A stretch of DNA of 64,000 bases from Bactericera cockerelli (GCA_024516035.1 CM044964.1:24125956-24189955), one strand, 5' to 3'; positions 10,106-20,299 are shown, counted from the stretch's first letter. Translations and numbers: made by a program. Notes: a model not told the origin generated them from the letters alone.

Positions 10106-10470
10106 CAATTGATACTTGCCGATTTTTTTAATTGCGAATTATTGAGTTTTCGGCTGCTCAGTGATCCGTAGATCATAGTAAGAGCTGTAAAGTTACTTAG
10201 AGAATTTTTCATTACTAAGTTTTGAACCTGCAAACCCTGGATTACCAAACCAACGCCTCGACCACTGAGCAACGGTAAGCACAGAAAAAAAACTCGTTCT
10301 CCAAACTGATCTGTGTTAATGCCCTTAGAAGTCCCAGTAGACCATGGAAAAGCTTTTTTCTTCAATTTTCACCTCAATCTGTGTCTCAATTTAAAACTCC
10401 TAACATCCGGTCAGTAACCCATGGATTGTGATTCCCTGGGCCTTTCGGAAATTACGAAAAAAAGTCAGAC

Positions 10471-10539
10471 ATGTTTGAACAAGATGAACAAAAGTCATTG
10501 GCATTAGGATGTTCCTTAGTTCCAATGAAAGACTTTAAG
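10471..10539 (+). other. Possible coding exon with strong 5' splice site
   Basis: An ATG opens a 23-codon frame, starting MFEQDEQKSLALG, that ends exactly at AAG followed by GTAAGT at 10540, a consensus donor. The frame is also open for about 12 codons upstream of the ATG. The peptide looks protein-like, but I know no homologue and find no matching downstream exon. Chance is possible. Confidence 0.22.
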
Positions 10540-10699
10540 GTAAGTTTTTTTCCCCTTGTTAATTGTTTGGTTGCCGTATTTTTGATTGCTCTTGACAGTA
10601 AGGGCCAAATTATGAAACAGGATTAGTTAATCTTAGTGGACAATATCCCTTAACTCTCACCTTGACAACAATTAATGTGGAGGTCATATATAATTTATT

Positions 10700-10862
10700 T
10701 ATTAGTTATTTATTTACACTTTATTAATTGGACATATCATATACAACACAAATAATTACAAAATAAAATACAATAATAAAGAAAAAATAAATAAATATAC
10801 ACATAATATATGTCCTAACTAAAGGGCGGGGTTATTGCCTATGGCAATCTCTTCCACCCGAC
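10700..10862 (-). mobile_element. HP-tail retroposon
   Basis: Minus-strand copy of the HP-tail family: GGTGGAAGAG, hairpin ATTGCC-ATA-GGCAAT, AACCCCGCCC, TTTAGTTAGGACAT, an AT-rich stretch, AATAAAGTGT-like sequence and an (AAT)-rich end. No protein is encoded. It resembles the 3' end of a LINE and is probably a 5'-truncated insertion. Confidence 0.75.
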
Positions 10863-11204
10863 TATATTATTATTATTATTATCAAAGTCGGCTTTGTAGC
10901 TGTATATTAGCTCTATGTCGTTACGAATGGCCAGCCTTCTTGACGAAAAATTTAGAAAATTTACTATGGAATACCTATCGGTCAGCTGATAAGATCTAGG
11001 ATCGTCTTAGACTTACTAATCCAGTTTCATGATATGATAACCAATTTAACTCCAGTTGCAAAGTACGGGCAAACAGCTAGTAATCAATATTATTTCGTAG
11101 GCAATTATGAGACAGTTGTCAGTTCCAACAAAGCAAAGGAGCATTTTTTTCCTTCTTACAGATACAAAGCTATCGTAGACAAAGCAGCTTCGTTAAAATA
11201 TCTC

Positions 11205-11560
11205 GGTTCTTCTTCTCCTTTTTTTCCCTTATTTCTCTCGCTCCCTCTTTTTTTCTATTTCTCCTCCTTTATCTTATCCCTCTATTTTTTCTCTCTCCCT
11301 TTTACTCTCTTTTCATCCTTACCCCCATGTTCTATCTACCTACATATTTCTATACCCCTCTTTTTTCTTTATTTCTCCTCTTTTATCTCCCGCTGCTTCT
11401 CTATCTACCCCTTTCTACCAACCTCTCTCTCTATTTCTCCTCCCTTTCTCTATTTCTCCTCTCTCTATTTATCTTCTCTCTCTCTCTCTCTCCATTTTTC
11501 TTCCTATTGCTCTATTTCTCCTACTTTCTCACTCTATTTCTCTTCCCTCTTTCTCTCTCC

Positions 11561-11591
<31 letters not shown>

Positions 11592-11705
11592 ATTTCTCCC
11601 TTTTATTTCTCTTCTCTCTCTCTATTTCTTTTCTCTAACTCTCTCTATATCTCCTCCCTTTCTCTTCCTATTCCCATTTATTCTCGTTCTTTCTATCCTC
11701 CCAGT
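11205..11705 (+). repeat. Pyrimidine-rich (CT)n/(TTTCTC)n tract
   Basis: About 500 bp, almost entirely C and T on the plus strand, mixing TCTC runs with TATTTCTCCT phrases. Plus-strand frames through it are low-complexity Ser/Leu/Phe and not credible proteins. Confidence 0.9.
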
Positions 11706-11852
11706 CTTTGATTTCTTGTATTTTAACCCGCGGCCAACATCTGTAATTGCCTCGAAGCTTTTAAGAACAACAACTTCGTTTTTTAGTTAATAGAATAACG
11801 AAATAATAATACTTTCCGTGTCCATGATGGTTGTCGTGGTAACTATAATAAA

Positions 11853-11990
11853 CAACCTCAGTAGTCTGATCTATAAAGGCAGTGGACTTGTAACCAGGAG
11901 GTCGGTGGTTCATGTCCCGGGTTCAGTAAAGATTTTTGAAAGCGAGTTTGAGTAATTGTGACATCAGAAAAGTGATTAACAGAAATTTCT
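11853..11990 (+). mobile_element. SINE-A
   Basis: AACCTCAGTAGTCTGATCTA (A-box region), then GGACTTGTAACCAGGAGGTC, B-box-like GGTTCATGTCCCGGG, and the tail AAAGCGAGTTTGAGTAATTG with GTGATTAACAG. Confidence 0.8.
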
Positions 11991-12037
11991 AAAAAATAAA
12001 TAAATAACTAATAAAAATGTTATTGCCTAATAAAAAG

Positions 12038-12215
12038 GTTTGGGTGGAAGAGATTGCTCTAGACAATTAGTTAGGATATATGTTTCTATATATTTTTATA
12101 TTCTTTTTCATTTTTATTGTCTATATTGTTTCAATTTTTTCATTGTTATAATAAATATGTGTACTGTACATATGTCTTTTTAGATCTAAGAAAGAGTTTA
12201 ATAATAATAATAGGA
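12038..12215 (+). mobile_element. HP-tail retroposon, diverged
   Basis: GTTTGGGTGGAAGAGATTG with a partly lost hairpin (ATTG...CAAT), then TTAGTTAGGATAT, the AT-rich body, TAAGAAAGAGTTTAAT and (AAT)n. The AACCCCGCCC segment is deleted. Confidence 0.7.
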
Positions 12216-12511
12216 GCTATATACAGGGCTCATATCAAACATTACTGTGAAGCCATGAAAGAAGTCCCTGGAACACATAATCTTCTCATGATGCAGAGAG
12301 CTGTAGTGCTGAGTACAGCACACATTCTAAGCAAAGTACTGTGATCATGAATAATGAACAGAATGTTTCTGCTGCCAAGTACTGTGATGATCCCAACGCA
12401 ATGTCATCAAATCAAGGATTCACCCCAGGTGCATGGTTTGCACTCGGTGAAATCCCAAAAATGAAACCCTAACACAAGTTATGTGATAAAAAAGAAATAA
12501 TAATAATTATT
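12216..12511. other. Unrecognised stretch with protein-like snippets
   Basis: 12256-12344 reads MKEVPGTHNLLMMQRAVVL and ends at TGA. A nearby frame gives SSNQGFTPGAWFALGEIP. These look more like coding relics than the AT-rich background, but I cannot name a family. Confidence 0.25.
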
Positions 12512-12545
12512 ATGAGTCCCATTATTCCAGCAGTAAGACCTAAAC
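12512..12545 (-). mobile_element. SINE-C tail fragment
   Basis: ATGAGTCCCATTATTCCAGC followed by AGTAAG matches the tail of SINE-C copies at 48000-48153 and 48409-48592. Confidence 0.6.
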
Positions 12546-12930
12546 CGCGATCTAAAAGTTCAGACATACTTAGCTCAGTATCTAAGTACAAACATACATA
12601 CATAAATGGAGTTTTCATCATCTAGAGATAGCTCTCGTCAAGAAAACTTTGTCAATGTAACACACAGAGTGCCTGAAGCAAGCTTTCACGGAACATATAT
12701 GAAACCCTACCACACAGAAGCTTAGGTACAAATGTGTACCTGCGTGTGGGTAGATGTACCTTTGTACCTACTTGTTTACAAAAATTACATGAATGTAGTC
12801 TTTTTCTTTCACCTTGCCTTTTCCTAAACCTACTTGGGGTCGGCATTGTTAAAGTTCATAGTTGAAGTTGGTTGGATTTACCAAATGGATCTATATGATA
12901 TTATAAAATATGATATACCTACCTAAGTAT

Positions 12931-13192
12931 GATAATAGCTCAGTGGTTAAGCGTTCAATTTCCACGCGGAAGGTCCAGGGTTCGAACCCCCGCGCCGACA
13001 AAAATTTGTATTCAAAATTTGGTTACCTTCCGGTGGGCTGACCCAGCACCTAATTGGGAAGTACCTAGTCACTTTTCGCCCATCAGAGTGGAGGCATACT
13101 ACGGGGTGGGCAGGCTACAACACAGACCACAAGCGTCTACAGTAGCTATTGTTTCATGGCTACGAAATAAAAAAGGCTGTGAAACACTCATC
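12931..13192 (+). mobile_element. SINE-E (tRNA-headed)
   Basis: The head has an A box (TAGCTCAGTGGTTAAG) and a B box (GGGTTCGAACCCC) about 40 nt apart, an RNA polymerase III promoter of tRNA type. The body GGTTACCTTCCGGTGGGC through ACAGTAGCTATTGTTTCATG is shared with 21600-21888. It ends before a T-rich run. Confidence 0.85.
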
Positions 13193-13327
13193 TTTTTTTT
13201 TTTTCTTTTTTTTTTTTTACAGTACATGATGAAGTAGAGCATCGTTATGTGTGATTAATACCTAATATAGCTCTAAAATGCTATGTGAAGTTAAAAAAAA
13301 AAAAAAAAAATCGGAGCCAATTTTTAC

Positions 13328-13625
13328 TCTCCTTATCCTATAGAAAGGAAAGTAATGGAATCACCCAAAACTTTCGATAGGCCGTTTTCAGTGCCAAAAC
13401 ACGTTTTAGGGTACCCAGAGCCTAAATCAAATGTTTCAGCCATTGGTCCCCTGTGTCTGTCTGTCTGTCGGTCTGTTTGTCTGTAAACAGAATATCTCAA
13501 GAACAGCATGAGCTAGAGACTTGACATTTGGTACAGAGGTCATAAATATATTATAGAGGACGCAGCACGAAACTTTTGAAAAAAATCGGTACTGCCGAAG
13601 GCAAGGCCGTTTTTTTATAAAAAAA
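13328..13625 (+). repeat. Dispersed repeat with TCTG run (copy 1)
   Basis: Starts with the palindrome-like CTCCTTATCCTATAGAAAGG, then AAAGTAATGGAATCACCC, a (TCTG)n run near 13457 and AATATCTCAAGAACAGC. It shares these landmarks with 34898-34992 and 39648-39985. Non-coding; class unclear, perhaps Helitron-like. Confidence 0.6.
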
Positions 13626-13649
13626 ATTCAATCCATAGCTTTTTAATTT

Positions 13650-13866
13650 GAGTTTAACGTCACTTTTAACTGCACGGTCATATCACGAAGGGGGTATTAC
13701 CCTCTATTCACAGGAAAATCACCAACCTGCTACTCACATTAACCTCACCCAGCTTGGGTTGGGTCGAAATGCCAGCCAGCATCGCGAAGTCTTCACCTTG
13801 ATGGACGTTGCTTAATTTCGGTGTCCTACAAGAACCAGTGCATTTAATGCGTTATTGATGCTGTCT
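13650..13866 (-). mobile_element. 5S-derived SINE, box C-less subfamily
   Basis: On the minus strand the 5S-like head ends at AAGACTTCGCGATGCTGGC, with a 29-nt gap where longer copies have GGATGGGTGACC. The body with CTGGGTGAGGTTAATGTGAG and the tail AGTGACGTTAAAC follow. Confidence 0.85.
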
Positions 13867-14452
13867 GCATAGCTTTTGTTCATTGTTCATATTGAAAAAA
13901 TAGCAAAGCTTATTCTTTTCATTTTTTTATAACTTAAATTATGCTAGCTGGTCTTAATTTTCTTACATACAAAGCAAGGGTTAGTCTCAATTTTCTTCCA
14001 ATTATCGTCATCAATCTCAAGAAAAGAGCAAAAAAGAAAATCATCTTCTCAGAAATTAGAACATAAAGGGGACGCTGACATCCCAATCATAACTCAGAAT
14101 TTTGCTGATGTCAAAAGAAACTCAATACTGGCATTTCTGGAAAGGGCTTCAAAATTGACCCTAATTAAGGACGAAATATTGTGTTCTCTTGTTTAACTAT
14201 GAGCGTAATAATTTTAGCATTGTTCCTTTTCCCTCTCCAGAACTTTATCGTGCTTTTACTCCTCCTCCCCTCTTCCTCTTTTTACTCCTCCTCTCCTATT
14301 CCTTTTCTCTTTCTCTTTCTCTTTCTCCTCCTCTCCTCTTCCTATTTTTCCGGTCCTTTCTTTTTTTATCTTGTTTCCGAGTCTACATTTTTCTCTTTTC
14401 CTTTCTCTTATTCTTCTTATTTGGGGGAAACTGCCATAAACTGCCATTGGGT
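13867..14452. other. No gene; pyrimidine-rich 14220-14420
   Basis: 13867-14180 shows nothing. 14220-14420 is CT-rich low-complexity sequence in which several frames stay open by composition. Confidence 0.4.
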
Positions 14453-14640
14453 GGAAGTGATTGACACAGGCAATAACCACGCTCTTTAGTTATGACACAT
14501 ATAAGCATTATTTTCTTCGTTATTTATTTACTTTTTCAAACTACTTTATCAAATTTTGTACTTTTCTTCTACAACTGTTTGTACGATTCGAATAATTATG
14601 GAACATATTCGAATAAATATATTATTATTCTATAAATTTT
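14453..14640 (+). mobile_element. HP-tail retroposon, diverged
   Basis: TGGGTGGAAGTGATTGACACAGG with CAATAACCACGC and TTTAGTTATGACA. One stem pair of the hairpin is broken. The body has drifted and ends near an ATTATTATT run. Confidence 0.6.
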
Positions 14641-14680
14641 AATTTATTACTTTGTCCACCTAATTAAGATTTATAGAAAG

Positions 14681-15706
14681 GTGAAGTAGAAGAACAAAGG
14701 TTGCAGTAAGAGAAAAATCAAAGATAATTATGTAGGTGAAGTAGAAGAACAAAGGTTGCAGTAAGAGAAAAGTCAAAGACAAATTTGTAGGTGAAGTAGA
14801 AGAACAAAGGTTGCAGTAAGAGAAAAGTCAAAGATAATTATGTTGGTGAAGTAGAAGAACAAAGGTTGCAGTAAGAGAAAAGTCAAAGATAATTATGTAG
14901 GTGAAGTAGAAGAACAAAGGTTGCAGTAAGAGAAAAGTCAAAGACAAATTTGTAGGTGAAGTAGAAGAACAAAGGTTGCAGTAAGAGAAAAGTCAAAGAT
15001 AATTATGTAGGTGAAGTAGAAGAACAAAGGTTGCAGTAAGAGAAAAGTCAAAGATAATGATGTGGGTGAAGTAGAAGAAAAAAGGTTGCAGTAAGAGAAA
15101 AGTCAAAGACAAATTTGTAGGTGAAGTAGAAGAACAAAGGTTGCAGTAAGAGAAAAGTCAAAGATAATTATGTTGGTGAAGTAGAAGAACAAAGGTTGCA
15201 GTAAGAGAAAAGTCAAAGATAATTATGTAGGTGAAGTAGAAGAACAAAGGTTGCAGTAAGAGAAAAGTCAAAGATAATTACGTAGGTGAAGTAGAAGAAC
15301 AAAGGTTGCAGTAAGAGAAAAGTCAAAGATAATGATGTGGGTGAAGTAGAAGAAAAAAGGTTGCAGTAAGAGAAAAGTCAAAGACAAATTTGTAGGTGAA
15401 GTAGAAGAACAAAGGTTGCAGTAAGAGAAAAGTCAAAGATAATTATGTTGGTGAAGTAGAAGAACAAACTTTGCATTAAGAGAAAAGACAAAGATAATTA
15501 TGTTGGTTAAGTATAAGAACAAAGGTTGCAGTAAGAGAAAAGTCAAAGATAATTATGTGGGTGAAGTAGAAGAACAAAGGTTGCAGTAAGAGAAAAGACA
15601 AAGATAATTATGTAGGTGAAGTAAAAAAGGTTGCAGTAAGAGAAAAGTCAAAGATAATTATGTAGGTGAAGTAGAAAAACAAAAGTTGCAGAGAAAAGTC
15701 CAAGAG
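14681..15706 (+). repeat. 55-bp minisatellite, 19 copies
   Basis: Units start GTGAAGTAGAAGAACAAAGG at 14681 and recur every 55 bp up to 15616, with a last unit at 15666 after a 50-bp unit. Unit types differ in the linker: ATAATTATGTAG, ACAAATTTGTAG, ATAATTATGTTG, ATAATGATGTGG. Types recur in a fixed five-unit order from unit 8 to unit 15. Every standard unit holds TTGCAGTAAGAG and cannot be read through in one frame, because 55 is not a multiple of 3. Confidence 0.95.
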
Positions 15707-15770
15707 GATGAAAAGAAAGAAGAAGGAGGAAAAAATGAAAAGCACACAACATCTCAGCTAATAGCAGAAG
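15619..15770 (+). other. Possible exon at the end of the minisatellite
   Basis: After the last stop in unit 18, a frame stays open through the final unit and beyond (EVEKQKLQRKVQED, then a Lys/Glu-rich run, HTTSQLIAE). It ends at GCAGAAG followed by GTAAGT at 15771, a consensus donor. The final unit lacks the TAAG that makes a stop in other units. This suggests the array grew from, or into, a coding exon. No acceptor or partner exon is identified. Confidence 0.25.
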
Positions 15771-15825
15771 GTAAGTAAACTTTGTCTGAGGTAGAAAGCA
15801 CTTGAGATATAATTTATTACTTTCC

Positions 15826-16270
15826 CTTTTCCTCCTTTAATCCCACGCTACCTTGAATTACCCTCCCCTCATATCTCGCTAGATTAAATACCCTTCCTCC
15901 CATTTCTCAGTAGTTTATATTCCCCTCCTCTCATATCTCACTAGTTTAAATCCCCCTCCACTCTTATGACGCTAGTTTGTATTCCCCTCCTGTTATCCCA
16001 CGCTAGTTTTATTTCCCCTCCTCTTATCCCACGCTAGTTTTCATTCCCCTCCTTTTATCCCATGCTAGTTTAAATTCCCCTATTTTTCATCCCACGCTAG
16101 TTTAAATTTCCCTCTCCTCATACATCTTTAGTTTAAATTCTCCTCTCCTCATATCTTACTAGTTTTAATTCCCCTCCTCCTATTTCTCTCAAGTTTAAAT
16201 TCCCGTCCTCTCATCCCACGCAAGTTTAAGCTCCTCCCCCCTCATATCTCGCTGGTTTAAACTCCCCTCT
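15826..16270 (+). repeat. 31-bp minisatellite, about 13 diverged copies
   Basis: Consensus phrases CGCTAGTTTAAATTCCCCTC and CTCTCATCCCA. CTAG starts at 15972, 16003, 16034, 16065 and 16097 show the 31-32 bp period. Copies are more diverged than in the neighbouring 55-bp array. Confidence 0.85.
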
Positions 16271-16307
16271 TTCCATCTTTTGATAGGAAAAATTCACCTT
16301 CTTGTAG

Positions 16308-16994
16308 GACAAAAATAACTTAAGCCTAGATAAAAACTACATGTATAATCTAAACGAAGCAGAAAACATTACGATTAAACTAACACATTTAGAACGTAAA
16401 CTCGAATTCATTATTATTGCGATTTATCGCCCCCCAAAATTAAATCTGGATTACTTCCTTAATGATTTGAATTTTTGGCTACAGAATGCAACTAAAAGGG
16501 ATGACAATGTGATTTTAGTAGGGGATATCAACCTTTGTATTGCAAAAAAATCGAGTGTAAATACGAAATACCTAAATATACTTTACAATAATTCTATATT
16601 ACCGTCTATAAATAAACCGACACGAGAAGAAATGTTAAACGGGCAGCCAACAAGTTCATGTATCGATCATATCAATTTTAGACTAAATCGCCAATTCTAC
16701 TCAGGCACCTCCACTGTTATCACAGATAAATTGGCAGATCATTATTTCATTGCTTTTAGGATCACACACAAGACCATACCTAGAATTCCTAGACAGACGA
16801 GCATTGTAAATATATTGGATAATCGACTTGTTCAGAACAAAATAAATGAAATCAACTGGGACGATCTCATTAAGATTGAAAATCCAGAAAATTTATACAA
16901 CGAAATTATACAAAAATTCAATCAGATATACAAAACTTCCATGAAAACGGTACAGAACAGAAAAGATAAACCTGCGACGGCCGTGGGTAAATGA
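16308..16994 (+). pseudogene. LINE endonuclease domain, C-terminal part
   Basis: Part of an APE-type endonuclease that would nick target DNA to prime reverse transcription. The frame opens after TAG at 16305-16307, with an internal ATG at 16341 that is not the real start. Visible motifs are FIIIAIYRPP, VILVGDINLCI (the conserved GD), SSCIDHINF and a DKLADHYFIAF segment corresponding to the final SDH catalytic motif. The N-terminal catalytic residues are missing through 5' truncation. The frame stops at TGA 16992-16994, a few codons into a segment whose continuation is one base out of phase. A single-base indel near 16975-16984 therefore separates it from the reverse-transcriptase frame. Confidence 0.85.
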
Positions 16995-16998
16995 CAGA

Positions 16999-18921
16999 GT
17001 GAGCTATGAAATAAAAAAGAAAAATAGTATTTTACAAAAATGGAGAAACAATAAACATAATTTATTAATTTACGAAGAGTATAAAAAACAGAGAAACATA
17101 ACTACAAATATAATAAAGAAGGAAAAAAGAATTTATATATACAAACTTTTCCAAGAAGCTCGGGGTGACATGCTTAAGACATGGAAGATCATAAACGATT
17201 TGATGGATAGAAAAATAAGAGAACCACTTGCGCAGAAACTCCAAAATAATTTCCATACTAAAGATCTTTCAAATTTAACAAATAAATTTAATAAAAATTT
17301 CATACAGCAAATAAGAGATATAAAAAATAAAAATGATGGTCCTACCCTGGATGTACAAAGTGCGGTCCACGAACTACATTGTAAAAATTCCACGATGCTG
17401 ATCAGAAAAGCCAATGAAAAAGATATAAATACCATCATGCAGAAAATGAAAAAGACAGGTAAGGGTATAGACGGGGTGAGGAACGGAGATCTGGTTGTCA
17501 ATGCAAAAATGTTCACTCCCCTCATGACACACTTAATTAACTCCATGTTAGGTCACTCAGTCATTCCGCCCGAACTTAAAATATCCTCCATCACTCCCCT
17601 CTATAAAAATAAAGGTCAAGTAGACACCATGACACAATATAGACCAGTGGGCAGTCTACCTTTCATGGAGAAAGTACTAGAAAAGTACATAAATAAAATA
17701 ACAAATAAATACCTCGAGGAAAATGATATTATCCCACACTTCCAGCACGGGTTTCAGAGGGGCAAATCTACGATAACATTGCTACAAGAGTTCTCAAACA
17801 GGATATACACTGCTCTCGACCAAAGGAAAAGTGTAGTTGTACTATTATTAGACTTATCTTTTGCCTTTGATACCATTGATCATGGCCGCCTTCTTAAGAA
17901 ATTTAAAGACATAGGTATGCACCATCCAATATTCAAAACATATTTCCAGTCCAGAAAGCAAGTAACTCGCATAGGAGATGTTGTAAGTGATGAAGCAGAG
18001 GTGGAACACGGATTGGTGCAGGGGGGGGTGAATTCCCCGACGTGGTACAACGTCTATACATATGATGTGAAATATATACAACGTACAGGAGAACTACTCA
18101 TGTTTGCTGACGACAGCTGCATTATATCGGTGCATACCAACCTAGAGATAGCTATAAAAAATGCTCAAAATGACTTCATAAACCTACAGAAGTACTTGTA
18201 TAATAACCAGATATTCCTGAACGAGAAAAAAACAGAAGCCATGGTGATAAGCAATATGTGCGGATCTGTAGACCTGGATCAGCATAGGATACACTGTCAC
18301 AGCAGAACATGCCTTGAGACTAAAACATATGTAAATAACAGCTGTACTTGTCACCAGGTAGATTATACAGATAAGGCTAAATATTTGGGAGTTACTGTCG
18401 ACAAAGAGCTCAAGATGAGGGAACATATAAATACCATATGTAAAAAACTTCGTATCTTAAAATATAAATTAAATAAAATAAATGCTGATTACTTCCCTCT
18501 CACTACAAAGAAAAGCATCTACTTTTCCCTGATAGATTCCATACTCAGGTACGGAGTAACGCTATACACGAATGCCCCACAGTATGCAATGAATCCGTTA
18601 AATAGCCTACAAAGGAAAATTAAAAATTTCCTGTTCAATTATCATAACATCCAAATTTTAACGCCCCAACAACTATCGAAATATGTCCTACTCCTAATTA
18701 ATTTTTTTGACCAGAAGTATCGTCAGCTCACTGATCAACCCTATGCACTAAGACTACAGAAATACAGACGTCCGAATGTTAATACCGTACAGTATGGACA
18801 AAAACGATTAGAGTATGTAATACCCTCACTACTAAATAGATATTGCCAGGATTTTCTTTCTGAGGAAAACAAACATCTTGTGAAACAAAAAATCAAAGAA
18901 AGTATTCTTGGAATACCATAG
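16999..18921 (+). pseudogene. LINE reverse transcriptase
   Basis: A 640-codon frame that is open upstream to about 16981. It has the reverse-transcriptase blocks in order: SSITPLYKNKG, YRPVGSLPFMEKVLEK, GFQRGKSTITLLQEF, LLLDLSFAFDTIDH (motif A, Asp285 and Asp291 counting from 16999), GLVQGGVNSP (motif B), LLMFADDSCI (motif C, Asp371-372), LNEKKTEAMVIS and KYLGVTVD. All three catalytic Asp residues are present. Between motif D and KYLG is an insert with several Cys and His residues (RIHCHSRTCLE, NSCTCHQVDY), seen in some CR1-group clades. The thumb and C-terminus end at GIP. This frame is undamaged, and the element is disabled mainly by the upstream frameshift and 5' truncation. It encodes no gag-like ORF here. 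Confidence 0.93.
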
Positions 18922-19170
18922 ATAGAATTTAAGTAACTCTCGTCTAAACGTAAGATCTTTAAGATGTTCATGAATAAGAAGTTAGTAAACAAATTTGTAC
19001 CCGCCCGGAATTCGAACCCACATACTGAGGCAAGGAACATTGTAATTTTTCTGTCTTTTGTAATGTGTATTACTCCATTTTACGACAGTCGTCACTGCTA
19101 CTTTTCCATTGTAATACTGTGTTGTATGGATAATTACCTATAATTAGTTTTAGTTGTTAAGTAATGAGAT

Positions 19171-19210
19171 GAGAGCGATCTCTCAAAAAGTTAGTCTTAG
19201 CTTAGGAGAT
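19171..19210 (+). other. LINE 3'-end hairpin and TTAGGA motif
   Basis: GAGAG-CGAT-CTCTC forms a perfect 5-bp stem with a 4-nt loop, followed 11 nt later by CTTAGCTTAGGAGAT. The same order (hairpin, about 10 nt, TTTAGTTAGGACAT) is seen in the HP-tail retroposons. In related LINEs a 3' stem-loop is the reverse-transcriptase recognition site, which is the inferred role here. Confidence 0.55.
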
Positions 19211-19275
19211 CACATTTAACTGTAAACAATTAAAAATAAATATAAATGATATTTCAATCAATCAATCAATCAATC

Positions 19276-19816
19276 TCTCTCTCTCCCTCCTCTCTCTCTC
19301 TCCCTCTCTCTCTCTCTCTCCCTCCCTCTCTCCTCTCTCCCTCTCTCCCTCTCTCCCTCTCTCCCTCTCTCTCTCTCTCCTCTCCTCTCTCTCTCTCTCC
19401 TCTCTCTCTCTCTCCCTCTCTCTCTCTCCTCTCTCTCCTCTCTCTCTCTCTCTCTCCTCTCTCTCCTCCCTCTCTCCTCTCTCCCTCTCTCTCTCTCTCC
19501 CCTCTCTCCCTCTCTCTCCTCTCTCCTCTCTCTCCCTCTCCTCTCTCTCCTCTCTCTCTCCTCCCTCTCCCACCTGCTGCTCTATCCCTCTCCCTCACTC
19601 TCTCACTTCACTCCCTCCCCACTTCCCCTCTTTCTCCTCCTCCTCTCTCTCTCACTTCTCACCTCTCTCTCTCCTCTCCCCCTCTCCCTCCCTCTTCTCC
19701 TCGTCTCTCTCTCTCTTCTCTCTCCTCTATCTCTCTCCACTTCCTCCCTCCCTCGCCATCTCTCTCTTCTCTCTCTCTCCTCTCTCTCTCCTCTCTCCTC
19801 TCTCTCCCTCTCTCTC

Positions 19817-19847
<31 letters not shown>

Positions 19848-19880
19848 CCCTCTTCCTCTCTCCCTCTCCCTCTCTTCTCT
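19276..19880 (+). repeat. (CT)n tract of about 600 bp
   Basis: Near-pure TCTC/CCTC polypyrimidine running from the LINE tail to the truncated Helitron. It may have expanded from the TCAATC tail of the LINE. Open frames on both strands are compositional. Confidence 0.95.
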
Positions 19881-20268
19881 CGTCCTATCAACTCAAAGCG
19901 AGAAAGTTTTAGGCAAGGGTTTGAGCTTTCAATTGACATATCGATCGCGAATTTCTGATGAGCCGTTCTTGAGCTACGCCGGGTAAGGTAAAAAAATGGA
20001 TGGGTAACATGTAAAATATTCACGTTTTTTGACCTAAATGACATTTTTTCTCGAAATTTGAAGTGACGACCTATCAACTCAGAGCGAGAGTGTTTTAGGC
20101 AAGGGTTTAGGCTTTCATTTGACATATTGATCGCGAAATTCTGATGAGCCATTCTTGAGCTACGCCGGGGAAGGCCAGAAAATAGATGGGCGACAAAAAA
20201 TATTCAGGTTTTTTTTCAAACCTAAATGACATTTTGTGTGTGTGTGTGTGGTGTGTGTGTGTGTATGG

Positions 20269-20299
<31 letters not shown>

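Larger units (their letters stand above)
16290..19275 (+). mobile_element. CR1/Jockey-group LINE, 5'-truncated
   Basis: Holds the end of an endonuclease domain, a complete reverse transcriptase and a 3' UTR of about 330 bp with a hairpin at 19171-19184. It ends in a TCAA/AATC microsatellite (19252-19275) rather than poly(A), as many CR1-group elements do. The 5' end is cut inside the endonuclease around 16290-16308. The clade call is from motif style and is not tested by phylogeny. Confidence 0.85.

Noticed and set aside
14681..16270. CRISPR-like array
   Set aside because: Repeats are directly tandem without unique spacers of constant length, and the context is eukaryotic. These are minisatellites.
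19252..19275. Telomere-like repeat
   Set aside because: TCAA/AATC is the simple-repeat tail of the LINE. There is no TTAGG array.
19246..19986. 246-codon frame and overlapping minus-strand frames
   Set aside because: All run through a (CT)n tract. Ser/Leu/Pro or Arg/Glu low complexity is open in several frames at once.
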